Positions 26,212-35,404 of a stretch of DNA of 64,000 nt are shown in pieces. The stretch lies in contig JADKKA010000018.1 of NCBI GenBank assembly GCA_016720745.1, positions 62,001 to 126,000 of the forward strand, in the 5' to 3' direction. Numbering within the stretch: the first letter of the stretch is position 1; the number at the start of each line of letters is the position of its first letter. The DNA is from Chitinophagaceae bacterium. Lineage in GTDB: Bacteria; Bacteroidota; Bacteroidia; Chitinophagales; Chitinophagaceae. Made by a program: the position numbers and the translations under genes. A model generated the notes under the pieces. It searched no databases, had not been told where the DNA came from, and was given only the letters and a program-made list of their open reading frames with translations.

Positions 26212-26258
26212 GTAAGTAACCATATTCCGTGATGCTGTAAGGGTTGCTTGCCAGGTAG

Positions 26259-26283
26259 TGCCGGCTAATAATCAGCAAAATCC
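26259..26283. repeat. Short intergenic repeat, copy 2
   Basis: Second copy of the TGCCGGCT + AATAATCAGCAAAA element described at 5139-5164, lacking the extra C between the blocks. It lies 48 bases after kdpE and about 100 bases before the ChaN-like gene. Confidence 0.5.
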
Positions 26284-26359
26284 TTTAATCAGAAGATCCC
26301 GGCTCAATCCACAGGCCCGTGCCTGATATTGCTCCAATAAGCAGCCGGTTTCCGACCCT

Positions 26360-26367
26360 TATCTTTG
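26360..26367 (+). promoter_or_regulatory. -7 box of the ChaN-like gene
   Basis: TATCTTTG matches TAnnTTTG and ends 15 bases before ATG 26383. It overlaps an in-frame TTG at 26365, which argues against that codon as the start. Confidence 0.5.
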
Positions 26368-26382
26368 CATAAACTTCATTAC

Positions 26383-27261
26383 ATGAGAGTATTGCTTGCC
26401 ATTTTCTGCCTTTGCTTTATTGCTGGTGCCTCCGCCCAGGATAGCATGGCTGTCCGTTACAAAATTTATGATACCCGCAGCAAACAGATCGTAACGATTG
26501 ACCAGATCGTAGCCGATATGGCAAATGCTGATGTGCTGTTCTTTGGTGAAGAACACAATGACAGCGCCGGACATTACCTGGAAAATAAAATTTACCGGGC
26601 CCTCCATGCTGCCTATGGAAGTCAACTGGCTCTCAGTCTTGAAATGTTTGAAACCGATAACCAGCTGGTACTGGATGAATACCTGCAGGGAAGGATCGAT
26701 GAAACAAGACTGGGAAAAGATGCAAGACTCTGGAGTAATTATAAGGATTACCGGCCCATGATCGAATATGCCAAACAAAATAAATTACCTGTTATTGCTG
26801 CCAACCCTCCTCGCCGTTATGTAACTATGGCAAACCGCAGGGGAATGAAATCCCTTGACAGCCTAAGCAAAGAGGCAAAAGCTTTTTTACCGCCACTGCC
26901 CTATGACACACTCAGTGGCCGTTATCGGGATAAATTTATGGAAACCATGCGCGGTGCCCCCGAATCTGCCAGCCGCAATGTTTATTACAGCCAGAGCCTC
27001 TGGGATGCCGGTATGAGCTACTCGATTTACCGTTACCAGAAAAAAAACAGGGATCAGAAAATATTTCATTGTGTCGGCAAATTCCATACGGATGAAAAAC
27101 TGGGAACCGCCCGTCAACTGATGATGCGCAATAAAAAATTACGTATCCTGAATATCAGCTGCTTTCCGGACAAATCATTTGCCAGCCCTGACTGGAGTAA
27201 GTTTGAAATGCTGGGAGATTATGTGATTATTACCGACTGGGATTTAAAAAGAACATACTGA
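26383..27261 (+). CDS. ChaN family protein (Tiki/haem-binding uptake superfamily)
   Basis: A 292-residue exported protein with a signal peptide ending near GASAQ. The fold-defining motifs of the ChaN family are present: FFGEEHNDSAGH with the metal or haem-linked Glu-Glu-His, LALSLEMFETDNQ, LPVIAANPPRRYV, and a late His in FHCVGKFHTDEK. ChaN of Campylobacter is a haem-binding lipoprotein; related Tiki domains are metalloproteases. This protein has no lipobox Cys, so it is likely free in the periplasm or carried by another anchor. Convergent with the ABC membrane gene 17 bases away. Confidence 0.85.
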   Translation: MRVLLAIFCLCFIAGASAQDSMAVRYKIYDTRSKQIVTIDQIVADMANADVLFFGEEHNDSAGHYLENKIYRALHAAYGSQLALSLEMFETDNQLVLDEYLQGRIDETRLGKDARLWSNYKDYRPMIEYAKQNKLPVIAANPPRRYVTMANRRGMKSLDSLSKEAKAFLPPLPYDTLSGRYRDKFMETMRGAPESASRNVYYSQSLWDAGMSYSIYRYQKKNRDQKIFHCVGKFHTDEKLGTARQLMMRNKKLRILNISCFPDKSFASPDWSKFEMLGDYVIITDWDLKRTY

Positions 27262-27278
27262 GCCGGGAACTAAGGCAT

Positions 27279-28169
27279 TCAGGCTACTTCTTTTAGTCCG
27301 TCATTTCCAAAATCCGCTTCCTGCAGTTCTATCCTGCGTGTGATATCACTAAGCGATGATAATCGTTGAACGGTATAGGGAATTGTATCCAGACCGGAAA
27401 CGAAACGCTGGATATAACTGTATATGCCAACCAAACTCCCGGCTTCCAGGCCGGAACCTGCTGCTTTATTGGTAATCACAAGCGACAAACCAATCACCAG
27501 CATCACCAGAAACTCCATGATCCCAAAATTCCAGGCCTCCTGATCACTTATCCGGATCTGCCATTTGCGCAGGTTATCATAGTGTTGTTTAATCAAATGG
27601 GTATTACCGGTTGATATAATGTCCACCTGCTGTTCCAGTTCATCATTCTTTTGACGGTTCAATTGCTGCATCCTCCTGCCATATAACCAGCTGAATAATA
27701 TCACCGGTAAAAGTATTCCCAGACAAACCAACACTACCGATGTATCATAGAGGAATAACAATAATAGCGAACCCAGAATACTGTAAAAAGCCTCCATCAC
27801 ATAAACCAGATCAAATTCCAGAAAGTCAACAAACTCACGTGCCAGAGTAGAGTGGGCACTTAACCTGGAAACATCTTTTTTGTGGTAACGCCTGGTCAGT
27901 AACCTTGTCACCAAAGAAGAGTAAATAGCAGAATAGGTCCGTGTATCTAAACGATGCCTCACAATTCCAATCAGCAACCAGCCAAGATGTACAGCAGATA
28001 AGATAATCAGCCCCCGATAACTTCCTTTTACTAAATCATTGATCGCGACACCCAGGAAAAAAGGGCGTAACAGGTTACCCAGCATCTCAATCGTAAATAA
28101 GATATAGGTCAGCACCAGCCGGTAGCGGTGCTGCATCATGATCTGTTTTAATATGGCAAAACGTGACAT
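27279..28169 (-). CDS. ABC transporter six-transmembrane domain protein without ATPase
   Basis: 296 residues with a complete type 1 exporter transmembrane fold (six helices spread over about residues 15-270) and an extended coupling-helix region, but the chain ends before any nucleotide-binding domain. No Walker A or ABC signature is present. It belongs to the ABC_membrane_3-type six-helix proteins. No separate ATPase gene is adjacent, so either a distant ATPase is used or it functions without one. A palindrome and a promoter-like box lie just upstream. Confidence 0.8.
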   Translation of the reverse strand: MSRFAILKQIMMQHRYRLVLTYILFTIEMLGNLLRPFFLGVAINDLVKGSYRGLIILSAVHLGWLLIGIVRHRLDTRTYSAIYSSLVTRLLTRRYHKKDVSRLSAHSTLAREFVDFLEFDLVYVMEAFYSILGSLLLLFLYDTSVVLVCLGILLPVILFSWLYGRRMQQLNRQKNDELEQQVDIISTGNTHLIKQHYDNLRKWQIRISDQEAWNFGIMEFLVMLVIGLSLVITNKAAGSGLEAGSLVGIYSYIQRFVSGLDTIPYTVQRLSSLSDITRRIELQEADFGNDGLKEVA

Positions 28170-28201
28170 AACTTACCTGTTTGGAAAATCCATGATAACT
28201 C

Positions 28202-28220
28202 ACAGTTGATATCCAACTGT
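28202..28220. promoter_or_regulatory. Perfect palindrome in the leader of the ABC membrane gene
   Basis: ACAGTTG and CAACTGT are exact inverted repeats around ATATC. On the minus strand the palindrome starts three bases after a TAAGTTTTG sequence (28223-28231) that resembles a -7 box. It therefore sits at the likely transcription start, as a repressor operator would. The remainder of the 306-base gap 28170-28475 holds only the terminator at 28365-28388 and no ORF that I can support. Confidence 0.45.
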
Positions 28221-28364
28221 AACAAAACTTAAACTATTAATGGGTATTAGTGGCTGAACCAGGCAGGTTGGATGGTAAACCTCTTTCCTTACGCAGTATT
28301 CAGTGCTGGTAGTAAGACCCGGCACAAACTCACTGGTTTAACCAATGCAAAAATACATTAAAAA

Positions 28365-28388
28365 AAACGCCGGATAGAACCGGCGTTT
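28365..28388 (-). terminator. Rho-independent terminator after the 945-residue outer-membrane receptor
   Basis: AAACGCCGG and CCGGCGTTT form a perfect nine-base-pair stem around ATAGAA. On the minus strand it is followed by a T run, the complement of the A run at 28361-28367. It lies about 90 bases beyond the receptor stop. Confidence 0.85.
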
Positions 28389-28475
28389 GATCAGTTTTAT
28401 ACGGTACTGATAATGAAGGATTAAAAATTAATTTCCCAGTTGGCTATATATATTAATTAAGTCCTATTTATATCC

Positions 28476-31313
28476 TTATCGGGTAATAATCTTCATCCCC
28501 CCGCTACTACCATTCTGTAAGCCCGTTTTACTTAAACTATATGTAAAACTCAGTAAAAAGAACCGGCGCAGGGTTAGCACCCGGCTGTCTTCAATATAGT
28601 TGTTGTTCGTATTCCGGCTGATGCCTACATTTTTATTCAACAAATCACGGGCACTGAGTTTAATCTCCCCCCTGTTGAATTTTAATATTTGTTTACTGAT
28701 ACTGGCATTCCAGATCGGCACTTTTATATTGAAACCCGCTGCCCGCTGGCTATTGATAGTATAATTGAAATCGGTGGCAAAGAAGAAACCCTTGGGCAAT
28801 TGCCAGTCAAATGAAGCATTGTAATCCTGTGAAAAAAAAGTGGCCGGTGCCAGGGATTGAACAGAATAAGTGGAGCGGTTATAATTGATGCCTGCACCAA
28901 ATCCCAGGTTAAGTTTATCGGTCGGACTCAAATCAAACCGGAGATCCGGTCCAACAGTTACCGTACGGATATCATTCATCACCGCTTTGCCACTGATATC
29001 ATTGATCAGTAGTTTATTCCGGGTATATCCTCCTCCTGCACTCAGCTCTACAGAACCCTTCAGGAATTTCACCGGCATGCTGTAACTCATATTACCATTG
29101 ATATTATATACACCGTTTACGTTGACTGGCTTTGATGTGCGTACCCCGTTTTGCAAACTGATGGAATCATAATTCACAATTTTGTTTTTGGTCGCCTGCA
29201 GCGTAAAAAACATAAAGAAATTCTTGTTTCGGAAAGGGCTCAATAAGTTCAGGTGTCCCTGCAGGGTTTGTGTGTACTCCTGTTTCAGATCCGGGTTTCC
29301 TTCCCGGATATTCAACGGGTTACTATTATCAGGCACCGGTTGTAATTGCTGCATGCTGGGCTGGTTGGTGCTGGTGCCATACGTAAGTGAAATACTCTTG
29401 AATCGGGAGAAATTATACTGGAATCGGGCATTGGGCAGAATATTTCTGAAGGTCTGGCTGATCACCGAATCTTTATTCCCATTGGTAATTGTGCCCTGCA
29501 GTTCTGCCTGCTGCCAGGCGGCTCCAAAAGAATAGCTGTACTTTTTCTTTTGTGTCCTGATCCGGATCCCCGCATTCGTAAATCCATAATCATTGGAAAA
29601 ATCATTGCTCAACTGATTATTGATCCGATCATACTTGCCATTGCCATTATTATAATCATAGGTCAGCTTTTCCGAATTATTCCGGCTATTGCTTTTACCA
29701 AGGCTCAATTCAAGCAAGGAGCGCTTGCCCAGTGGTTCCGTATAGACTGCTCTGGCATTGTATGCCTTTAACTGCGCATTATTTTCAGATTGCTGGTTCA
29801 GGGTATCTCTTTTCAATAACACTCCATTGGGATCATAAAACCGGTTGATCGATTGCAGACTACCATCTCCCTTGCTGTCATTCAGGCTGGTTTGCAGGGA
29901 AAGAGAAAAAGTTCTGCCCTTTCTGGCAAATTTTTTCCGCCAGGTGATTTCATTCCTGAAACTATAGCCCTCACTGCTGGATGCATTATCACTGTTTCCA
30001 TCATTGGTCAGGTTTTTCAAAGCAGAAAGTGTCTGGTAAACAGACTGGCTCCTGTTATTGGTTTGCTGAAGACTTAAAGATGGCGTAAACCGGATACTGT
30101 TCAAGGAATCTACCTGCCAGAGCAGGTTGAAATTAAGCCGGTGGTTATTGCTCAGATTATCAGCATAAGTATCCTGGTTATAATAAGACGTACCGGGTAG
30201 CAGGTATTGCCGCTGGATATGAGATTCCTGAACCGGGTTCATCCGGTTATAAAAATAATTACTCTGCAGATCCAGCTTCTTGCCGATGATATTATTGTAA
30301 TTCAATCCACCGCCCAACGCTGTGGTAATACCATTCTTTCCACCAACATTACTCACACCCATTGCAGCGGCCTGATCGCCCGTCATGGAGATATTGATAT
30401 TGCCACCACCGCCTCTTTGCATGCGGGACAGCTCACCGGTAAAATTGAGGATATCCATGAAAGTAAATCCTTCTCCGTTATCATTATTCGCCATACCGAT
30501 GGCTGACATTTGTCTTGCCCCCTTGAAAGAGTTCACATTGAATTTTCCTTCATATCGTTCCCTTGTGCCTCCACCGGCATTTACTTTTCCAAAGACCCCT
30601 TTCTTTTTATCTTTTTTTAATTTCAGGTTGATGGTCTTTTCATAATTGCCGTCTTCAAATCCGGTGAGCTGTGCCTGATCACTTTGTTTATCATATACCT
30701 GAACTTTATCTATCGCATCAGCCGGAAGATTCTTGGTGGCTATCTTGGGGTCGTTTCCAAAAAACTCCTTGCCGTCCACCAGTACCTTCTGCACTTTTTC
30801 TCCCTGTGCCTTGATAGTGCCATCTTTTTCCACTTTCACTCCGGGCAGTTTTTTCAGCAGGTCTTCCACACTGGCATTCGGTTGTACTTTGAAAGAACCG
30901 GCATTATACTGAATGGTATCGTTGATCAGGGTAACCGGCGGTGCTTCGGCTGCCAGTACTACTTCTTCCAGCACTTTGGTCTTATCGCTGATCGCCAGGT
31001 TCCCGAGATCCAGGTTCCGGGTGCTTTCTTTGATCGTAAAATATTTATTGCTGTTATGGTAGTTAACATGGGTAATCAGCAACCGGTAGTCGCCATCAGC
31101 CAGGCCCTTTACTTCAAAACGGCCATCATTGCCCGTCATGGTAAAACTGACCAGGGAAGAGTCTTTTCTTTCCATCACAGTGACCGTTGCTGCTGCGATA
31201 GGTTGTTTGCCGATGGTATCATAGGCAATACCCTTCACGGAACCATTCCGCTGCGCCTGCACCGTAGCAGTGATTCCTGTAAACAATAAAATGAAAAAGT
31301 AAATTTTTCTCAT
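28476..31313 (-). CDS. TonB-dependent-receptor-like outer-membrane barrel protein
   Basis: 945 residues in this order: signal peptide (about 1-20), carboxypeptidase-regulatory-like beta-sandwich (about 22-110, GSVKGIAYDTIGKQPIAAA), plug-like domain with SVEDLLKKLPGVKV and KVLVDGKEFFGNDP (about 115-230), then a long outer-membrane beta-barrel of the OMP_b-brl_3 type ending in a short basic tail. There is no SusD partner, so it is not a standard Sus pair. A Gly-rich loop (RGGGGN) is short compared with its paralogue at 32371. The secreted protein at 31427 lies immediately upstream on the same strand and may be co-transcribed. The ligand is unknown. Confidence 0.88.
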   Translation of the reverse strand: MRKIYFFILLFTGITATVQAQRNGSVKGIAYDTIGKQPIAAATVTVMERKDSSLVSFTMTGNDGRFEVKGLADGDYRLLITHVNYHNSNKYFTIKESTRNLDLGNLAISDKTKVLEEVVLAAEAPPVTLINDTIQYNAGSFKVQPNASVEDLLKKLPGVKVEKDGTIKAQGEKVQKVLVDGKEFFGNDPKIATKNLPADAIDKVQVYDKQSDQAQLTGFEDGNYEKTINLKLKKDKKKGVFGKVNAGGGTRERYEGKFNVNSFKGARQMSAIGMANNDNGEGFTFMDILNFTGELSRMQRGGGGNINISMTGDQAAAMGVSNVGGKNGITTALGGGLNYNNIIGKKLDLQSNYFYNRMNPVQESHIQRQYLLPGTSYYNQDTYADNLSNNHRLNFNLLWQVDSLNSIRFTPSLSLQQTNNRSQSVYQTLSALKNLTNDGNSDNASSSEGYSFRNEITWRKKFARKGRTFSLSLQTSLNDSKGDGSLQSINRFYDPNGVLLKRDTLNQQSENNAQLKAYNARAVYTEPLGKRSLLELSLGKSNSRNNSEKLTYDYNNGNGKYDRINNQLSNDFSNDYGFTNAGIRIRTQKKKYSYSFGAAWQQAELQGTITNGNKDSVISQTFRNILPNARFQYNFSRFKSISLTYGTSTNQPSMQQLQPVPDNSNPLNIREGNPDLKQEYTQTLQGHLNLLSPFRNKNFFMFFTLQATKNKIVNYDSISLQNGVRTSKPVNVNGVYNINGNMSYSMPVKFLKGSVELSAGGGYTRNKLLINDISGKAVMNDIRTVTVGPDLRFDLSPTDKLNLGFGAGINYNRSTYSVQSLAPATFFSQDYNASFDWQLPKGFFFATDFNYTINSQRAAGFNIKVPIWNASISKQILKFNRGEIKLSARDLLNKNVGISRNTNNNYIEDSRVLTLRRFFLLSFTYSLSKTGLQNGSSGGMKIITR

Positions 31314-31426
31314 GGCTGATTGATTCAGCTACGAAAGTATTCTTATGGGTAGCAATAAGGGGTTAACCGGGGTTGGATTAATGTTAATCAAGGTTAAAGA
31401 ATTTTTCCCGGGGGAATCTGTCCTGC

Positions 31427-32017
31427 TCATTCCTCTACCCGGCTGCCCCTTTCTTCGTCTTCCCTTTCCTGATCATATACCAATACTTTGACCTTCCATT
31501 CCATCGGGGAATGAAACTGAAGGCTGAGTTCCATTTTCACTTTATTACTCCCTTCCGTGGAAGGGTTGGCCTTGAAGACAATGGCTGTAAATTTTTTCTC
31601 TTCCTTCGGAGATTCATAATCGGCTTTGAACCGAACCTGCTGATTATCGCCGATATCAGCAGATAAATTATTAAGCTGGCTGTACAAAGCCTTGAATTTT
31701 TGCTTTGCTTTTTCAAAACTTTCGGTAGTCAGCATCAGTGCTTCCCAGCTGTAATTACCTTTCTTCGAAGAATGTTTGGTGATGCTGCTCTCTTCAGCCC
31801 CGTTCACTTGCAGGGTGCACTGGTATTCGGTGGTTTGAGGAGATTCGGTGATCACTTCGCCACGGATATGATCAAAATGACTGGCATGATCAGCAATCAC
31901 TTTCTTCATATCATTCATGAATGCATTGCTCAGGGGCAAACGGAGTTGTGCACCCGAACTGAATGAAACAATGGTCAAAAGGGTAAATAATACAAGGGGT
32001 TTTACGGTTTTTTTCAT
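31427..32017 (-). CDS. Exported protein of unknown function between two outer-membrane receptors
   Basis: 196 residues from ATG 32017, which begins a good signal peptide (MKKTVKPLVLFTLLTIVSF...GAQ); the longer reading from 32053 would bury it. The mature part is charged, mixed alpha/beta, and ends in a strongly acidic and basic tail (QEREDEERGSRVEE). No known family was recognised. It lies between two paralogous receptor genes on the same strand, so a periplasmic accessory role is plausible but unproved. Confidence 0.65.
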   Translation of the reverse strand: MKKTVKPLVLFTLLTIVSFSSGAQLRLPLSNAFMNDMKKVIADHASHFDHIRGEVITESPQTTEYQCTLQVNGAEESSITKHSSKKGNYSWEALMLTTESFEKAKQKFKALYSQLNNLSADIGDNQQVRFKADYESPKEEKKFTAIVFKANPSTEGSNKVKMELSLQFHSPMEWKVKVLVYDQEREDEERGSRVEE

Positions 32018-32126
32018 AAGTAGCTGGATAGTTGGGTTAGTATTCGGCCCCAATATTATAAAATTTAGCGTTTACTATATACTTTTAGTTGAAATCCTTT
32101 CGTTAACCCAGCATAAAACAATATCT

Positions 32127-32288
32127 ATGAAGACAAGAAGCATTCGATACCATGTACAATCCGCCAAAATTTACAAGAACCATTATCAACCTTCCTATAA
32201 TATTTTCCGACTGCTGAAATCGGTGCTGGCTGTTTTACTGCACGGATCATCAGCTGCAGCTTCTGCCTCCCATCAGCGGCACAAATAG
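32127..32288 (+). CDS. Putative basic small protein (53 aa)
   Basis: A 53-residue ORF from ATG 32127, rich in Arg, Lys, His and Tyr in its first half (MKTRSIRYHVQSAKIYKNHY), with a short hydrophobic helix and an Ala/Ser-rich end (SSAAASASHQRHK). It is the only plus-strand ORF in this gap. A TACTTTTA box at 32080-32087 precedes it and a strong hairpin at 32321-32346 follows. Unrecognised; it may be a real small gene or a chance ORF beside the receptor's terminator. Confidence 0.4.
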   Translation: MKTRSIRYHVQSAKIYKNHYQPSYNIFRLLKSVLAVLLHGSSAAASASHQRHK

Positions 32289-32320
32289 AAACCTGTTTAC
32301 TTACTAACCCTCATATAATA

Positions 32321-32346
32321 AAATGTCCCGCCAAGGCGGGACATTT
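32321..32346. terminator. Bidirectional hairpin terminator
   Basis: AAATGTCCCGCC and GCGGGACATTT form an almost perfect eleven-base-pair stem around AAG. It lies between the stop of the small plus-strand ORF and the stop of the minus-strand receptor at 32371, and could end both transcripts. Confidence 0.85.
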
Positions 32347-32370
32347 CTATTTGAATATGTTTTGACTGTT

Positions 32371-35292
32371 TTACTGAACCCGCATATCTCTCATCCCTCT
32401 TTCCATGAAACGGGGCATGCCGGGCATTCCGGGCTGACCACCCTGGCGATTATTTCCCATCCGGTTTAAGTTGAACAGGAAGCTAAGCATAAAATAACGG
32501 CGCAATACCATGTTCCTTGAATCCTGGATATAGTTATCACCAACGGTACGCGTGATACTCTGGTTCTGATTCAGCAGATCCGTTATGGAGAGCTTTAATT
32601 CCCCGTTCTTTTTCTTGAATATTTGCTTGCTGAAGCTGGCATTCCAGAGCGGTACATTCAGGTTATATCCTTCAGCTCGTCCGGTATTGATATAATAATC
32701 AAAATCGGTGGAGATGATAAAGTTCCCTTTGAAGGTATAAGAGAAATCAGCTGCATAAGTTTGCGTATAATAAGTTTCATCCAGGGATGTGTTCACCGAA
32801 TACTTGATGCTGTTATAGGCTACATTGGCACGGATAGCAAAATCCAGCTTCTCTTTGTTATAGTTAAAGCCAACACCCTGCGTTACGCTGAATGATTTAC
32901 CAATATTCTTCTGTTTGTAAATCAAACTCACATCATTGGAGTAGCGGACATTATTGGTGAAGTTCAGGCTGGAGCCCTTCATTTTTAAACTCTTGAAAGG
33001 AAGACCCAGGGTGATAAAAGTGGAAGCCGTATAATAACCATTTACATTCTCAGGTCTGGTTAACTGCACACCCCTTGAAATGGTATCGATACTGTTTACG
33101 ATTTTATTGCTGGTGGTGCTGAAATTGATATTGGCAGAAATGAATTTAAAAGTGAGTGCATTAAAGCTGTTATAACCGGCATTGAAACTATGGTTGAATT
33201 CCTGTTCCAGGTTAGGGTTACCCTCTGTCTGGTTCAGCTGATCAGAGATATCCCTTACATTCTGTAATTGTGATACAGAAGGTTGGTTGGTCCGGCCATT
33301 ATAACGAATCCGCAGGTTCTTGCTACGGGTTGGTGTAAAGTTGAAATTCGCGGTAGGGAAATAGTTCACATAATTACCCCGGATGGTTGAGTCCTTTCCG
33401 GTAACGGCCTGGTAACTCCTGCTGTCCAGTACCGATTGCTGCACTGCCAGTCCAAACTGGTAATTGTATTTTTTCTCCTGCACCCTGAAATTAAAACCGG
33501 CCCTGTGTGCGGTAAAGAGATTTTCAAAATCATTGGTCAGGAACAAATTGGGGCTGTCATATTTACCGGAGCCACTGTTGTAATCATTGGTTTCCTTATC
33601 GGATGTGTTCTTATTATGCGTATAGGCATAATTCAATTCCAGCAATTTGGTGGGGCCCAAAGGTTCGGTATAGGAACCGCTGAATACATTGTTATTGCTT
33701 TTGGTCGTTTGGGCAGACTGCCTGTTCTGGGTGATACTGCGGAATGTACTTCCATCGGGTCTGAGAAATTTATCATCAGAAACGGTGAAGGAATTACTCT
33801 CACTCTTTCCAATGGTATTGTTCCATCCTAAGGTAACTGTACGGCCTACTTTGCCAAATTTGTGACGGAAAAGGATATTATTCCCAAAATTATAGCCATC
33901 CCGCTCATTTCTGTTTTCAGAATTACCGGTGATATAGCGGTATTTAGCAGTCGCATCCACATCCGTAAAGCTGCTGTTCATACTGTAATTCTCTGAATGC
34001 TGCAGCGTCAGTGAAGGAATATAGATAATGGAATTGGCAGAATCAATCTGGTATTCAAACCTGAAATTGAAACGGTGGTTACGGTTCAGGTTTTCCGACA
34101 TGGATGTTGTGTTACGGATCGCAATGGAATCGGAATTATCTCCCAGCTTAAAGGTCGACCGGCGAAGACTGCTGCTTTCCTGACGGGGCTCAGAATTGGA
34201 AATAAAATAACTGCCGCTTACCTTGATCTTGCCGCCCCATACATCAGAATAATTTAAACCGGTTGACAAAGACTTGATAATGCCGCTGGTGGTTCCTCCA
34301 CCCATGCCGCCAAATCCACCGCCACGGCCACCGGAGATCTGCATCCCGCCACCACCAAAGTTGCCACCGCCGCCGCTGCCACCGCCAAATCCACTGAATC
34401 CACCCATGGAACTGATGACATCAGAAAAAGAGAAACCCTGCTTATTGATATTATTGGCATTGAACAAAAGAGAGAATCTTCTGTCGCCTTTGAATTTATT
34501 AATACTCAGATTGCCTTCATAGCGGAAACCATTATCATCACTGTATCCTCCGGAAACCAGGGCCCTTCCAAAATAGCCCTTGTTCATATCTTTCTTCAGT
34601 TTGATATTGATGGTCTTGGTCCGGCTGCCATCATCAATCTTGGTGAACTTGGCCTGATCACTCATGTCATCAAATACCTGTACACTCTCAATCATATCAG
34701 CCGTGATATTCTTGGTAGCCAGTTTCGGATCATTCCCAAAAAACTCTTTACCATCTACCAGTACTTTCTGTACCTGCTCCCCCTGTGTTTTCACTGTACC
34801 CTCTTTGTCCACTTCCATACCCGGAATTTTTTTCAGCAGGTCTTCGAGTGAGGCATTGGGTTGTGTTTTAAATCCGCTGGTATTAAACTGAATGGTATCA
34901 TTCTTCACCTGGATGGGAGATTCCGTGGTAACGGTTACGCCTTCCAGTGTTTTATAATCCTTCTCCATGATCAGGTCCCCAAATTCAATGGACTTATTGG
35001 TTTCTGTGATGGATACGTTTTTCTTCATCTCGGTGAAACCTTTACTGGAAACGATCAGGCGGTAATCACCGGGGATCAGTCCCTTGATTTCAAATACTCC
35101 CTGTTTATTGGAGAGGGTAAATGTAGCCAGCGAGGAATCTTTGGCATTTAAAAGGGAGACGGTAGCATCAGCGATTGGCTGTTTAGCGGTACTGTCAACC
35201 AGTTTTCCTTTTACAACTCCGTCTGCTTTTTGGGCAAGGGCAGGGACAAAAAACGCCAGTAAAATGGCGGATAAGGTTATAATCTTCTTCAT
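32371..35292 (-). CDS. TonB-dependent-receptor-like outer-membrane barrel protein with Gly-rich loop
   Basis: 973 residues from ATG 35292, which starts a clear signal peptide (MKKIITLSAILLAFFVPALAQ); an upstream in-frame extension lacks one. The order is regulatory beta-sandwich (about 25-115), plug-like domain with SLEDLLKKIPGMEV and KVLVDGKEFFGNDP, then the OMP_b-brl_3 barrel. It is a paralogue of the gene at 28476 with the same motifs. Its distinctive part is a loop made almost only of Gly with some Met, Phe and Ser (34282-34415). A TATTTTCG box lies upstream of the start. Confidence 0.88.
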   Translation of the reverse strand: MKKIITLSAILLAFFVPALAQKADGVVKGKLVDSTAKQPIADATVSLLNAKDSSLATFTLSNKQGVFEIKGLIPGDYRLIVSSKGFTEMKKNVSITETNKSIEFGDLIMEKDYKTLEGVTVTTESPIQVKNDTIQFNTSGFKTQPNASLEDLLKKIPGMEVDKEGTVKTQGEQVQKVLVDGKEFFGNDPKLATKNITADMIESVQVFDDMSDQAKFTKIDDGSRTKTINIKLKKDMNKGYFGRALVSGGYSDDNGFRYEGNLSINKFKGDRRFSLLFNANNINKQGFSFSDVISSMGGFSGFGGGSGGGGNFGGGGMQISGGRGGGFGGMGGGTTSGIIKSLSTGLNYSDVWGGKIKVSGSYFISNSEPRQESSSLRRSTFKLGDNSDSIAIRNTTSMSENLNRNHRFNFRFEYQIDSANSIIYIPSLTLQHSENYSMNSSFTDVDATAKYRYITGNSENRNERDGYNFGNNILFRHKFGKVGRTVTLGWNNTIGKSESNSFTVSDDKFLRPDGSTFRSITQNRQSAQTTKSNNNVFSGSYTEPLGPTKLLELNYAYTHNKNTSDKETNDYNSGSGKYDSPNLFLTNDFENLFTAHRAGFNFRVQEKKYNYQFGLAVQQSVLDSRSYQAVTGKDSTIRGNYVNYFPTANFNFTPTRSKNLRIRYNGRTNQPSVSQLQNVRDISDQLNQTEGNPNLEQEFNHSFNAGYNSFNALTFKFISANINFSTTSNKIVNSIDTISRGVQLTRPENVNGYYTASTFITLGLPFKSLKMKGSSLNFTNNVRYSNDVSLIYKQKNIGKSFSVTQGVGFNYNKEKLDFAIRANVAYNSIKYSVNTSLDETYYTQTYAADFSYTFKGNFIISTDFDYYINTGRAEGYNLNVPLWNASFSKQIFKKKNGELKLSITDLLNQNQSITRTVGDNYIQDSRNMVLRRYFMLSFLFNLNRMGNNRQGGQPGMPGMPRFMERGMRDMRVQ

Positions 35293-35404
35293 AATCAGCT
35301 TTATGGGGGTACGAAAATAGACGTAAGAAGGGCCTTTAACCTTCGGAAAAGGTCGAAAAAGGCCAAGAAACAGGGTGAAATGGTCAAATTGACCGATGAA
35401 TGGC

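Noticed and set aside
34274..34522. Proline-rich plus-strand ORF opposite the receptor's Gly-rich loop
   Set aside because: It is the complement of Gly codons (GGN read as CCN) in the minus-strand receptor gene, with no promoter or signal of its own.
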